Below the pieces are notes generated by a model. That model was not told the origin of the DNA. It searched no databases and saw nothing but the letters and a program-made list of their open reading frames with translations. The translations under genes and the position numbers were made by a program. From Nocardioidaceae bacterium (GTDB taxonomy: Bacteria; Actinomycetota; Actinomycetes; Propionibacteriales; Nocardioidaceae): DNA of 11,974 nt. Within the stretch, counting starts at the first letter, position 1. The number at the start of each line of letters is the position of its first letter. Location of the stretch: assembly GCA_025966335.1 (NCBI GenBank), contig JAICRS010000077.1:1-11974 (forward strand), written 5' to 3'. This document shows, piece after piece, positions 5,599-11,974 of this stretch.

Positions 5599-5928
5599 GT
5601 GTCGCCAGACCAGCTGGCCGGGATCCTCCCCCTCGTACTCATCGTGCTTGCATTCTGGTTCCTCGTGATCCGGCCCGCCCGCAAGCGTCAGCAGGAGATG
5701 ACCAGGATCCAGAACAGTGTCGACGTGGGCGCCGAGGTGATGCTCGGCTCGGGCATCTACGGAACGGTGACTGCGGTCGCCGACGACACCCTGCAGCTCC
5801 AGGTCGCCCCCGGGACCACCATGAAGGTGGCCCGGCAAGCGGTCGTGCGGGTGGTCGCGCCGGTCGCCCCGCGCATCGACCCGACCGGGGACGAATCGTC
5901 CTCGCGCGTCGTTGACGAGCAGGACTAG
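5599..5928 (+). CDS. yajC: preprotein translocase accessory subunit YajC
   Basis: YajC (109 aa) is a small single-pass membrane protein that associates with SecD and SecF in the Sec translocon holocomplex. A short N-terminus is followed by one hydrophobic segment, LAGILPLVLIVLAFWFLVIR (about 6-25), then the basic PARKRQQEM stretch typical of the family, and a cytoplasmic domain. In that domain VGAEVMLGSGIYGTVTAVADDTLQLQVAPGTTMKVARQAVVRVV (about 48-91) is the conserved beta-rich core. The C-terminus is acidic and low in complexity. The GTG at 5599 has an excellent ribosome site, GAAGGAG (5587-5593), with 5-nt spacing. secD follows after 45 nt, and a small CGGGC/GCCCG hairpin (5940-5952) lies in that gap. 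The gene heads the yajC-secD-secF operon. Confidence 0.95.
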   Translation: MSPDQLAGILPLVLIVLAFWFLVIRPARKRQQEMTRIQNSVDVGAEVMLGSGIYGTVTAVADDTLQLQVAPGTTMKVARQAVVRVVAPVAPRIDPTGDESSSRVVDEQD

Positions 5929-5973
5929 CAGAACTCTTGCGGGCCCTGCCCGACAGTTGAGGAGCAGATAGCT

Positions 5974-7734
5974 GTGGCGAGAAACACGTCACGCCCTGGA
6001 CGCACGCTCATCGCCTTCGGACTGCTGATCGCAGCTCTGTACGGCGGTGTCGCGCTCAGCGGCGACTGGACGCCCAAGCTCGGACTCGACCTCCAGGGCG
6101 GCACCCGGATCACCCTCGAGGCGAGCACCGAGACCGGCGACGAGGTGACCGACGAAAAGCTGCAGGAAGCCGCGGCGATCATCGAGAGCCGGGTCAACGG
6201 CAGCGGTGTCACCGAGGCGGAGGTCACCACCCAGGGTGACCGGAACATCATCGTCGAGATCCCCGGTGAGAACCGCAAGGAGCTCGTCGACACCGTCAAG
6301 CAGACCGCGCAGCTGCGGTTCCGGCTGGTCGCTGCCACCGCCCCGGGTTCCGCCCAGGCGCAGCCGAGCGCCGCGGCGACCCCGACGCCGTCCGGCAACG
6401 CCTCGCCCTCCGGCAACGCCTCGCCGGACGCGTCCCCGGCGGCGGACCCGGCCGTCGAGCCGTCGAGCGCATCGCGCAACCGCGCGCTCTCGGGCGGACT
6501 GGTCGCCGCGGACGAGACTGCTCCGTCCGACCGGCCCTCGAAGAAGAAGTCGGCCACGCCGTCACCGGCTGCCTCGGAGTCACCTTCGGTCCTCCCCGAG
6601 CCGCCGGTCGCGTCCGAGGGTGCTCCGGTCGACCAGCCGCTGCAGTGGATGCGCAACCCGGGCAACCCCTGGATTCAGGCGTTCAACAACTACACGTGTC
6701 CGCCTCCGGGGGAGGCCGGACTGGTCAAGGACATCGCCAACAAGCCGATCATCACCTGTGACGAGGCGGGCACCACCAAGTACCTCCTGTCGGCCGCGAT
6801 GATCCAGGGCACCCAGCTCGACGACGCCTCCGCCGGCATCCCGCAGAGCCAGGTCAACTGGGTGGTGAACCTGTCCTTCGACAGCACCGCGCGGCAGACC
6901 TTCGCCGAGGTGACCCGGCAGCTCGCCGGCACCGGAGAGCAGTTCGCGATCGTCCTCGACGGGACCGTCATCTCCGCGCCGACGGTGATCTCGCCGATCG
7001 CCGGCGGGAACGCGCAGATCACCGGTGACTTCGACCAGGAGGAGGCGCTCAGCCTCGCCAACAGCCTGAAGTACGGTGCGCTGCCGCTGACCTTCACCGC
7101 TCCCGTGGTCACCGAGGAAGGCCCGTCGCTGGCCGCCGACCAGCTCTCGGCCGGCATCTGGGCCGGTGCGTTCGGAATGGCCCTGGTCCTCGTCTACTGC
7201 ATGTTCTACTACCGGGGCCTGGGCACCGTCGTGGTCGCCTCGCTCGGCGTCGCCGCCGCCATCACCTATGCGGTGGTGCTCGCGATGAGCCAGTCGATCG
7301 GGTTCACGCTGACCCTGCCGGGCATCGCCGGACTGATCGTCGCGGTCGGCATCACGGCGGACTCGTTCATCGTCTACTTCGAACGAATACGTGACGAGAT
7401 GCGCGACGGCAAGTCGATGCGGGTCGCGGTCGAGACCGGCTGGGTGCAGGCACGCCGTACCTGCCTTGCCGCCGACGCCGTGTCCCTGCTGGCCGCCGTG
7501 GTGCTCTACATCTTCGCGATCGGCGTGGTGAAGGGCTTCGCGTTCGCGCTCGGGATCAGCACGATCATCGACGTGGTGGTGTTCTTCCTGTTCACCAAGC
7601 CGATGGTCTCCTGGCTGGCGAAGTTCCCGTTCTTCAACACCGGGCACAAGCTGTCCGGCCTCGACGCGGAGAACCTCGGCGTCGACTACCTGCCCGGCCA
7701 GCCCCGCACCGCTCCGGCGGGAGGTAACGCCTGA
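5974..7734 (+). CDS. secD: protein translocase subunit SecD
   Basis: SecD (586 aa) works with SecF to complete protein export using the proton gradient. One N-terminal transmembrane helix (about 11-29) is followed by the large extracytoplasmic P1 domain and five C-terminal helices (approximately 393-411, 417-437, 444-468, 498-518 and 522-544). The family motif GLDLQGGTRITLE is at 37-49. The TM4 signature LPGIAGLIVAVGITADSFIVYFERIRDE (448-475) includes Asp463, equivalent to the proton-pathway aspartate of E. coli SecD. P1 is interrupted at about 124-222 by a Pro/Ala/Ser/Glu-rich low-complexity insert containing a duplicated SGNASP. Cys242 and Cys262 follow in the folded part and could form a disulfide outside the membrane. 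The GTG start at 5974 follows GAGGAG (5959-5964). The stop overlaps the secF start by 1 nt (TGATG). Confidence 0.96.
   Translation: MARNTSRPGRTLIAFGLLIAALYGGVALSGDWTPKLGLDLQGGTRITLEASTETGDEVTDEKLQEAAAIIESRVNGSGVTEAEVTTQGDRNIIVEIPGENRKELVDTVKQTAQLRFRLVAATAPGSAQAQPSAAATPTPSGNASPSGNASPDASPAADPAVEPSSASRNRALSGGLVAADETAPSDRPSKKKSATPSPAASESPSVLPEPPVASEGAPVDQPLQWMRNPGNPWIQAFNNYTCPPPGEAGLVKDIANKPIITCDEAGTTKYLLSAAMIQGTQLDDASAGIPQSQVNWVVNLSFDSTARQTFAEVTRQLAGTGEQFAIVLDGTVISAPTVISPIAGGNAQITGDFDQEEALSLANSLKYGALPLTFTAPVVTEEGPSLAADQLSAGIWAGAFGMALVLVYCMFYYRGLGTVVVASLGVAAAITYAVVLAMSQSIGFTLTLPGIAGLIVAVGITADSFIVYFERIRDEMRDGKSMRVAVETGWVQARRTCLAADAVSLLAAVVLYIFAIGVVKGFAFALGISTIIDVVVFFLFTKPMVSWLAKFPFFNTGHKLSGLDAENLGVDYLPGQPRTAPAGGNA
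6391..6426 (+). repeat. 18-bp tandem duplication in secD low-complexity insert
   Basis: Two adjacent 18-bp units (6391-6408 and 6409-6426) differ only in their last base and encode SGNASP twice. The unit preserves the reading frame and lies within the Pro/Ala/Ser-rich insert, so it looks like a recent in-frame slippage duplication in a tolerant linker. Confidence 0.85.
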
Positions 7735-8954
7735 TGGGCAAGATGTCACGTCTCGGGAACGCGCTCTACGAGGGCGACGTCTCGATCAACTTCGTCGGCC
7801 GCAGGCTGCTGTGGTACTCCATCTCCGCGGTGATCGTGCTGATCGCGATCGGGGGCCTGTCGTTCAAGGGCCTCAACATGGGGATCGAGTTCGAGGGTGG
7901 CGTGGAGTACCGCGTCGCGATGCCCGCCGGCCAGGCGGACCAGGACGCGGTGGAGGAGATCCGCGAGGCGGTCGCCGACACCGGGCTCGAGGCCGCCTCC
8001 GCGCCGATCGTCAACACGTCGGGCACGGACACGATCCGGATCCAGACCGAGCCGCTCGACAACGACGAGGCGACCGAGGTCTCCCAGACGATCCGGGAGG
8101 CCGCCGGTGTCCAGGACGGCGACATCAGCCAGTCCGCGATCGGTCCCACGTGGGGTGAGCAGGTCGCCGACCGGGCGCTGATCGGCCTGGCGGTCTTCAC
8201 CGTGCTGGTGATCCTGTTCATCTGGGCCTACTTCCGCGAGTGGAAGATGTCGGTGGGCGCGATCGTCGCGCTGATCCACGACGTGGTGATCACCATCGGT
8301 GTCTACGCGCTGTCCGGCTTCGAGGTGACGCCGGCGACCGTGACCGGCGTGCTCACGATCCTCGGCTTCTCGCTCTACGACACCGTGGTGGTCTTCGACA
8401 AGGTCCGGGAGAACACCCACAACCTGGCCCGGACCCGGCAGACCTACGCCCAGGCGGCGAACCTGGCGGTCAACCAGACCCTGGTGCGCTCGATCAACAC
8501 CTCGATCGTGGCGCTGCTGCCGGTCGGTGCCCTGCTGTACGCCGGTGTGGTCACCCTCGGCTCCGGCGCGCTGAAGGACCTCGCGCTGGCCCTGTTCGTC
8601 GGCATGGCCGCCGGTGCCTACTCGTCGATCTTCATCGCGACCCCGTTGCTCGTCCAGCTCAAGGAGCTCGAGCCGTCGGTGCGGCAGGGCGACGCCCGGG
8701 CGAAGGCGCGGGCCCGCCACCACACCGACCGGTTCGCCGACGTGCCGGTCTACACCGAGAACATGGTGGTCGGCGACGAGCCGGAGGAGGCGGCCGTTCC
8801 GGTCGCGCGCGACCCGGAACCGGTGGGCTCGCGGACCGGCTCCGGTCCCCGGTTCACCGGACAACGCCCGGCCTCCAAGCAGGTCACCCGGTCGGCCTCG
8901 GCGAAGCGGGCACAGCCGTCGCGGAAGCCACGTTCGCAGCGTGGAAAGCGGTGA
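7734..8954 (+). CDS. secF: protein translocase subunit SecF
   Basis: SecF (406 aa) is the partner of SecD. TM1 is at about 25-44, followed by the signature GLNMGIEFEGGVEYR (46-60), corresponding to the GxDFxGG motif of the family. The small extracytoplasmic domain ends at IGPTWGEQVADRAL (136-149). TM2 is about 148-166 and TM3 about 172-194. TM4 contains TGVLTILGFSLYDTVVVFDKVREN (204-227) with the conserved Asp216, and two further helices end near 307. A roughly 100-residue cytoplasmic tail follows, with basic clusters RAKARARHH (322-330) and a final stretch very rich in Arg, Lys and Ser (about 375-406), longer than in E. coli SecF. ATG 7734 overlaps the secD stop by 1 nt and has GGGAGG (7719-7724) upstream; ATG 7743 is a less well spaced alternative. 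The 3' end overlaps apt. Confidence 0.96.
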   Translation: MGKMSRLGNALYEGDVSINFVGRRLLWYSISAVIVLIAIGGLSFKGLNMGIEFEGGVEYRVAMPAGQADQDAVEEIREAVADTGLEAASAPIVNTSGTDTIRIQTEPLDNDEATEVSQTIREAAGVQDGDISQSAIGPTWGEQVADRALIGLAVFTVLVILFIWAYFREWKMSVGAIVALIHDVVITIGVYALSGFEVTPATVTGVLTILGFSLYDTVVVFDKVRENTHNLARTRQTYAQAANLAVNQTLVRSINTSIVALLPVGALLYAGVVTLGSGALKDLALALFVGMAAGAYSSIFIATPLLVQLKELEPSVRQGDARAKARARHHTDRFADVPVYTENMVVGDEPEEAAVPVARDPEPVGSRTGSGPRFTGQRPASKQVTRSASAKRAQPSRKPRSQRGKR

Positions 8955-9517
8955 GTACGGCGAAGCGTTCGATGTCGCGGGCAGACCTGGGCACCTTGCT
9001 CGACACCTTGATCCGCGACATCCCGGACTTCCCGAAGCCGGGCGTCGTGTTCAAGGACATCACCCCGCTGCTCGCCGACCACGACGGCCTCACCGCCGTG
9101 GTCGAGGCGCTGGCCGACGCCGGCCGTGACGCCGACGGGAACGTGGTGGTGGACAAGGTCGTCGGCATGGAGGCGCGCGGGTTCATCCTCGCCGCCCCGG
9201 TCGCCCTCGCGCTCGGCGCCGGCTTCGTCCCGGTCCGCAAGGCCGGCAAGCTGCCCGGTCCCACGCACGCGGTGGCCTACTCCCTCGAGTACGGCGAGGC
9301 CATCCTGGAGATGCACCGCGATGCGATCGCCGAGGGGGAGCGGGTGCTGATGATCGACGATGTGCTCGCGACCGGAGGCACCATGGCAGCCACCGCCGAG
9401 CTCGTTGCGCAGTGCGGAGGCACGGTCACCGCGTCCGCCGTACTCCTGGAGCTGACGTTCCTCGCCGGCCGCGACGCTGTGGGAGACCTGCCGCTGACCG
9501 CGCTCAAGGTCATCTAG
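8951..9517 (+). CDS. apt: adenine phosphoribosyltransferase
   Basis: Apt (188 aa from this start) salvages adenine by converting adenine and PRPP to AMP and pyrophosphate. The adenine-binding segment DFPKPGVVFKDITPLL (26-41) and GMEARGFILAAPVAL (72-86) are characteristic. VRKAGKLPG (95-103) and SLEYGEAILEMH (111-122) follow, and the PRPP-binding motif VLMIDDVLATGGT (132-144) is intact. I chose GTG 8951, whose GTGA overlap with the secF stop indicates translational coupling, with a minimal GGA site (8943-8945) 5 nt upstream. ATG 8972 would give 181 aa, similar in length to E. coli Apt, and is a real alternative. The frame stays open far upstream within secF, but that is a shadow of secF with no family match. 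The neighbourhood secF-apt-relA is also known from Streptomyces. Confidence 0.95.
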   Translation: MSTAKRSMSRADLGTLLDTLIRDIPDFPKPGVVFKDITPLLADHDGLTAVVEALADAGRDADGNVVVDKVVGMEARGFILAAPVALALGAGFVPVRKAGKLPGPTHAVAYSLEYGEAILEMHRDAIAEGERVLMIDDVLATGGTMAATAELVAQCGGTVTASAVLLELTFLAGRDAVGDLPLTALKVI

Positions 9518-9530
9518 GCAGGTTGCCCGC

Positions 9531-9550
9531 GTGCGGCCGGGTGGCCGCGC
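9531..9550 (+). terminator. GC-rich hairpin between apt and rel, possible terminator
   Basis: GTGCGGCC (9531-9538) pairs with GGCCGCGC (9543-9550) around a GGGT loop, giving an 8-bp stem with one G-U pair, 13 nt after the apt stop. It is directly followed by the rel -35 hexamer and has no U-tract, so termination would have to be of the U-less type. It may instead be an attenuating or mRNA 3'-end stabilising hairpin. Confidence 0.4.
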
Positions 9551-9578
9551 TTGACCGGGGCATAGACTTGTCACTCGT
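9551..9578 (+). promoter_or_regulatory. rel promoter, TTGACC-N16-TAGACT
   Basis: TTGACC (9551-9556) and TAGACT (9573-9578) are separated by 16 nt, the best two-element housekeeping-type promoter in the window. The -10 hexamer is identical to the one at pdxS. A start near 9585 is expected, leaving a very short leader of about 12 nt with GGGAG (9587-9591) as ribosome site for GTG 9597. It would let rel be transcribed independently of the sec-apt operon. Confidence 0.75.
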
Positions 9579-9596
9579 CCGGATCTGGGAGTGCCT

Positions 9597-11957
9597 GTGG
9601 CTGAGGAACGCGTCGCGAGCCGTTCTGCCGACACGCCTGGGCAGGTGCCCGACGAGCGTCCTACCGGTGGCGGGACCGGCGGTCCGTCCGGGCGGCGGAT
9701 GCGGGCCCGACTCGCTCGGATGGCCACCAAGACCCAGCAGGGCAACCCGGTCCTCGAACCGCTGTTCCGGGTGGTCCGCGGCAACCACCCCAAGGCCGAC
9801 CTGGCGCTGATCGAGCGCGCTTACGTCATCGCCGAGAAGGCGCACGGCACGCAGACCCGCAAGAGCGGGGACCCCTACATCACGCACCCGCTCGCGGTGG
9901 CGACGATCCTGGCCGACATCGGGATGACCGAGCCGACCCTGTGCGCGGCGCTGCTCCACGACACCGTCGAGGACACCTCCTACACCCTCGACGAGCTGCG
10001 CAACGACTTCGGCGACGAGGTGGCCGCGCTCGTCGACGGCGTCACCAAGCTGGACAAGGTGAAGTACGGCGACTCCGCCCAGGCGGAGACGATCCGGAAG
10101 ATGATCGTCGCGATGAGCCGCGACATCCGGGTGCTGGTGATCAAGCTCGCCGACCGGCTGCACAACATGCGCACCCTGCGCTACCTCAAGCAGGACACCC
10201 AGGAGCGCAAGGCACGCGAGACGCTGGAGATCTTCGCGCCGCTGGCCCACCGGCTCGGCATGAACACCCTCAAGTGGGAGCTGGAGGACCTCGCCTTCGC
10301 GACGCTGCACCCCAAGATCTACGACGAGATCGTCCGGCTCGTCGCCGAGCGGGCCCCGTCGCGGGACCAGGTGCTCGCCGAGGTGATCGAGCAGGTGCAG
10401 AAGGACCTGCGCGATGCGCGGATCAAGGCGGTGGTCACCGGACGACCGAAGCACTACTACTCGATCTACCAGAAGATGATCGTCCGCGGCCGCGAGTTCT
10501 CCGACATCTACGACCTGGTCGGGATCCGGATCCTGGTCGAGTCGGACCGGGACTGCTACGCCGTGCTCGGTGTCCTGCACTCGCGGTGGAACCCGGTCGC
10601 CGGCCGGTTCAAGGACTTCATCGCGATGCCGAAGTTCAACATGTACCAGTCGCTGCACACCACGGTGATCGGCCTGGCCGGCAAGCCCGTCGAGCTCCAG
10701 ATCCGGACCTTCGGGATGCACCGCCGGGCCGAGTACGGTGTCGCCGCGCACTGGAAGTACAAGGAGGAGATGGGCGCTCCCGCCGGCACCAGCGCAGGCG
10801 CCAGCCGGGCCCCGGCCTCGACCATCACCGGCGACAGCGACATGTCGTGGGTCCGCCAGCTTCTCGACTGGCAGCAGGAGACCGAGGACCCCGGTGAGTT
10901 CCTGGAGGGACTCCGGTTCGAGATCAACTCCGCCGAGGTCTACGTGTTCACGCCGCGCGGCGACGTGATCGCGCTGCCGACCGGGTCCTCACCGGTCGAC
11001 TTCGCCTACGCGATCCACACCGAGGTCGGTCACCGCACGATCGGCGCCCGCGTGAACGGGCGGCTGGTGCCGCTGGAGTCCACGCTCGACAACGGGGACG
11101 TGGTCGAGGTGTTCACCTCCAAGGCGCCGAGCGCCGGACCGTCCCGCGACTGGCTCGGGTTCGTGAAGTCGCCGCGGGCGCGCAACAAGATCCGGCAGTG
11201 GTTCACCAAGGAGCGCCGCGAGGAGGCCATCGACCAGGGCAAGGACCAGATCGCCCGGCTGATGCGCAAGGAGGGCCTGCCGCTCAAGCGGGTGCTCACC
11301 CACGACTCGCTCAGCTCGGTGGCCGACGAGATGCGGCTCGCGGACGTGTCAGCCCTCTACGCCGCGGTCGGCGAGGGCAACGTGGGCGCGCAGACCGTCG
11401 TACGCCGGGTGATCGACCTGTTCGGCGGCGAGGAGGGCGCGGCGGAGGACCTCGCCGAGGGCGTACAGATCACGCACACCCGGGCCCGCGCCAAGCAGTC
11501 GTCCGGTGGCGACGCCGGCGTCATCGTCCGCGGGATCTCCGACGTGTGGGTCAAGCTCGCCAAGTGCTGTACGCCGGTCCCGGGTGACCCGGTCCTGGGG
11601 TTCGTGACCCGCGGGGCCGGTGTGTCCGTGCACCGCACCGACTGCACCAACGCGGTCAGCCTCAAGAGCCAGCCGGAGCGGATGGTCGACGTCGAGTGGG
11701 CGCCGACCGCGAAGTCCATGTTCCTGGTCAACATCCAGGTCGAGGCGCTGGACCGGGCCCGGCTGCTCTCGGACATCACCAAGGTGCTCTCCGACGTGCA
11801 CGTGAACATCCTGTCCGCGTCGCTGCAGACGACCCGCGACCGGGTGGCGAAGAGCCGGTTCACCTTCGAGATGGGCGACCCGAAGCACCTCGGCCACGTC
11901 CTCAAGGCGGTCCGCTCCGTCGACGGTGTCTTCGACGCCTACCGGGTCACCCAGTAG
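9597..11957 (+). CDS. relA: bifunctional (p)ppGpp synthetase/hydrolase Rel
   Basis: Rel (786 aa) makes and degrades (p)ppGpp for the stringent response and binds ribosomes under amino-acid starvation. After a non-conserved Arg/Gly-rich N-terminus, the HD hydrolase domain shows His97, His121-Asp122 in HDTVED and Asp186 in ADRLHN, so hydrolase residues are intact. The synthetase domain contains GRPKHYYSIYQKM (282-294), the RFKD motif (337-340) typical of bifunctional Rel rather than the EXDD of monofunctional RelA, MYQSLHTTV (349-357) and Glu366 in VELQIRT. TGS is at about 447-507, the zinc-finger region includes Cys657-Cys658, His679 and Cys683, and ACT is at about 707-786. GTG 9597 is preferred over GTG 9591 because GGGAG lies 5 nt before it; the second would add two residues. 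Despite the gene name, both activities are predicted. Confidence 0.96.
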   Translation: MAEERVASRSADTPGQVPDERPTGGGTGGPSGRRMRARLARMATKTQQGNPVLEPLFRVVRGNHPKADLALIERAYVIAEKAHGTQTRKSGDPYITHPLAVATILADIGMTEPTLCAALLHDTVEDTSYTLDELRNDFGDEVAALVDGVTKLDKVKYGDSAQAETIRKMIVAMSRDIRVLVIKLADRLHNMRTLRYLKQDTQERKARETLEIFAPLAHRLGMNTLKWELEDLAFATLHPKIYDEIVRLVAERAPSRDQVLAEVIEQVQKDLRDARIKAVVTGRPKHYYSIYQKMIVRGREFSDIYDLVGIRILVESDRDCYAVLGVLHSRWNPVAGRFKDFIAMPKFNMYQSLHTTVIGLAGKPVELQIRTFGMHRRAEYGVAAHWKYKEEMGAPAGTSAGASRAPASTITGDSDMSWVRQLLDWQQETEDPGEFLEGLRFEINSAEVYVFTPRGDVIALPTGSSPVDFAYAIHTEVGHRTIGARVNGRLVPLESTLDNGDVVEVFTSKAPSAGPSRDWLGFVKSPRARNKIRQWFTKERREEAIDQGKDQIARLMRKEGLPLKRVLTHDSLSSVADEMRLADVSALYAAVGEGNVGAQTVVRRVIDLFGGEEGAAEDLAEGVQITHTRARAKQSSGGDAGVIVRGISDVWVKLAKCCTPVPGDPVLGFVTRGAGVSVHRTDCTNAVSLKSQPERMVDVEWAPTAKSMFLVNIQVEALDRARLLSDITKVLSDVHVNILSASLQTTRDRVAKSRFTFEMGDPKHLGHVLKAVRSVDGVFDAYRVTQ

Positions 11958-11974
11958 GGGCGGACCCGGCAGTC
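11958..11974. other. window end after rel
   Basis: Only 17 nt follow the rel stop codon before the window ends. No terminator or gene start can be judged. Confidence 0.6.

Noticed and set aside
6697..6717. Triple proline in SecD (residues 243-245) as a target of the nearby YebC translation factor
   Set aside because: Triple prolines are common in proteins of high-GC organisms, and the two genes are kilobases apart in different transcription units. There is no specific evidence for a link.
8240..8950. Apparent 5' extension of apt running inside secF, as if a fusion protein
   Set aside because: The segment is out of frame with secF, rich in Arg, Gly and Pro, and shows no similarity to any family. 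Apt homology begins only after 8951.
1..11974. Mobile element, defence system, toxin-antitoxin pair or biosynthetic cluster
   Set aside because: Every recognisable gene except the one between pdxS and pdxT is a core housekeeping gene in an order known from other actinobacteria. No transposase, integrase, terminal repeats or composition break was seen.

Overview
The window is about 12 kb of high-GC, gene-dense chromosome with every supported gene on the + strand. Gene content and order (pdxS – small ORF – pdxT – yebC – ruvC-ruvA-ruvB – yajC-secD-secF – apt – relA/rel), GTG and TTG starts, TAnnnT-type -10 hexamers and the protein sequences all point to an Actinomycetota chromosome. RuvB and Rel in particular resemble the mycobacterial and streptomycete proteins closely. 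A Nocardioides-like member of the Propionibacteriales is my best guess, but the sequence alone does not prove the genus.

Layout: (1) 1-2292 is the vitamin B6 module. PdxS (synthase) and PdxT (glutaminase) together make pyridoxal 5'-phosphate, but they are separated by a 192-residue protein that I can only match loosely to a domain of unknown function (DUF6891-like). Both pdx genes appear to have leaderless promoters with identical -10-to-start geometry, and three head-to-tail 22-bp direct repeats sit just upstream of the pdxT promoter. (2) 2299-3063 is yebC, 6 nt after pdxT and probably co-transcribed with it. (3) 3119-5431 is the Holliday-junction operon ruvC-ruvA-ruvB, preceded by a perfect LexA/SOS box over its start-site region. 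(4) 5599-8954 is the Sec accessory operon yajC-secD-secF, with a long Pro/Ala/Ser-rich insert in SecD and a long basic tail on SecF. (5) 8951-11957 holds apt, translationally coupled to secF, and then the bifunctional (p)ppGpp enzyme Rel with its own good promoter.

This is a conserved housekeeping neighbourhood (cofactor synthesis, translation factor, recombination repair, protein export, purine salvage, stringent response). I see no mobile element, CRISPR array, tRNA or rRNA, toxin-antitoxin pair, defence locus or biosynthetic cluster, and I do not claim a new system. The items most worth a second look are the 22-bp direct-repeat array in front of pdxT, the uncharacterised gene between pdxS and pdxT, the paired leaderless promoters, the SOS box, and the inverted repeats around the yajC promoter.
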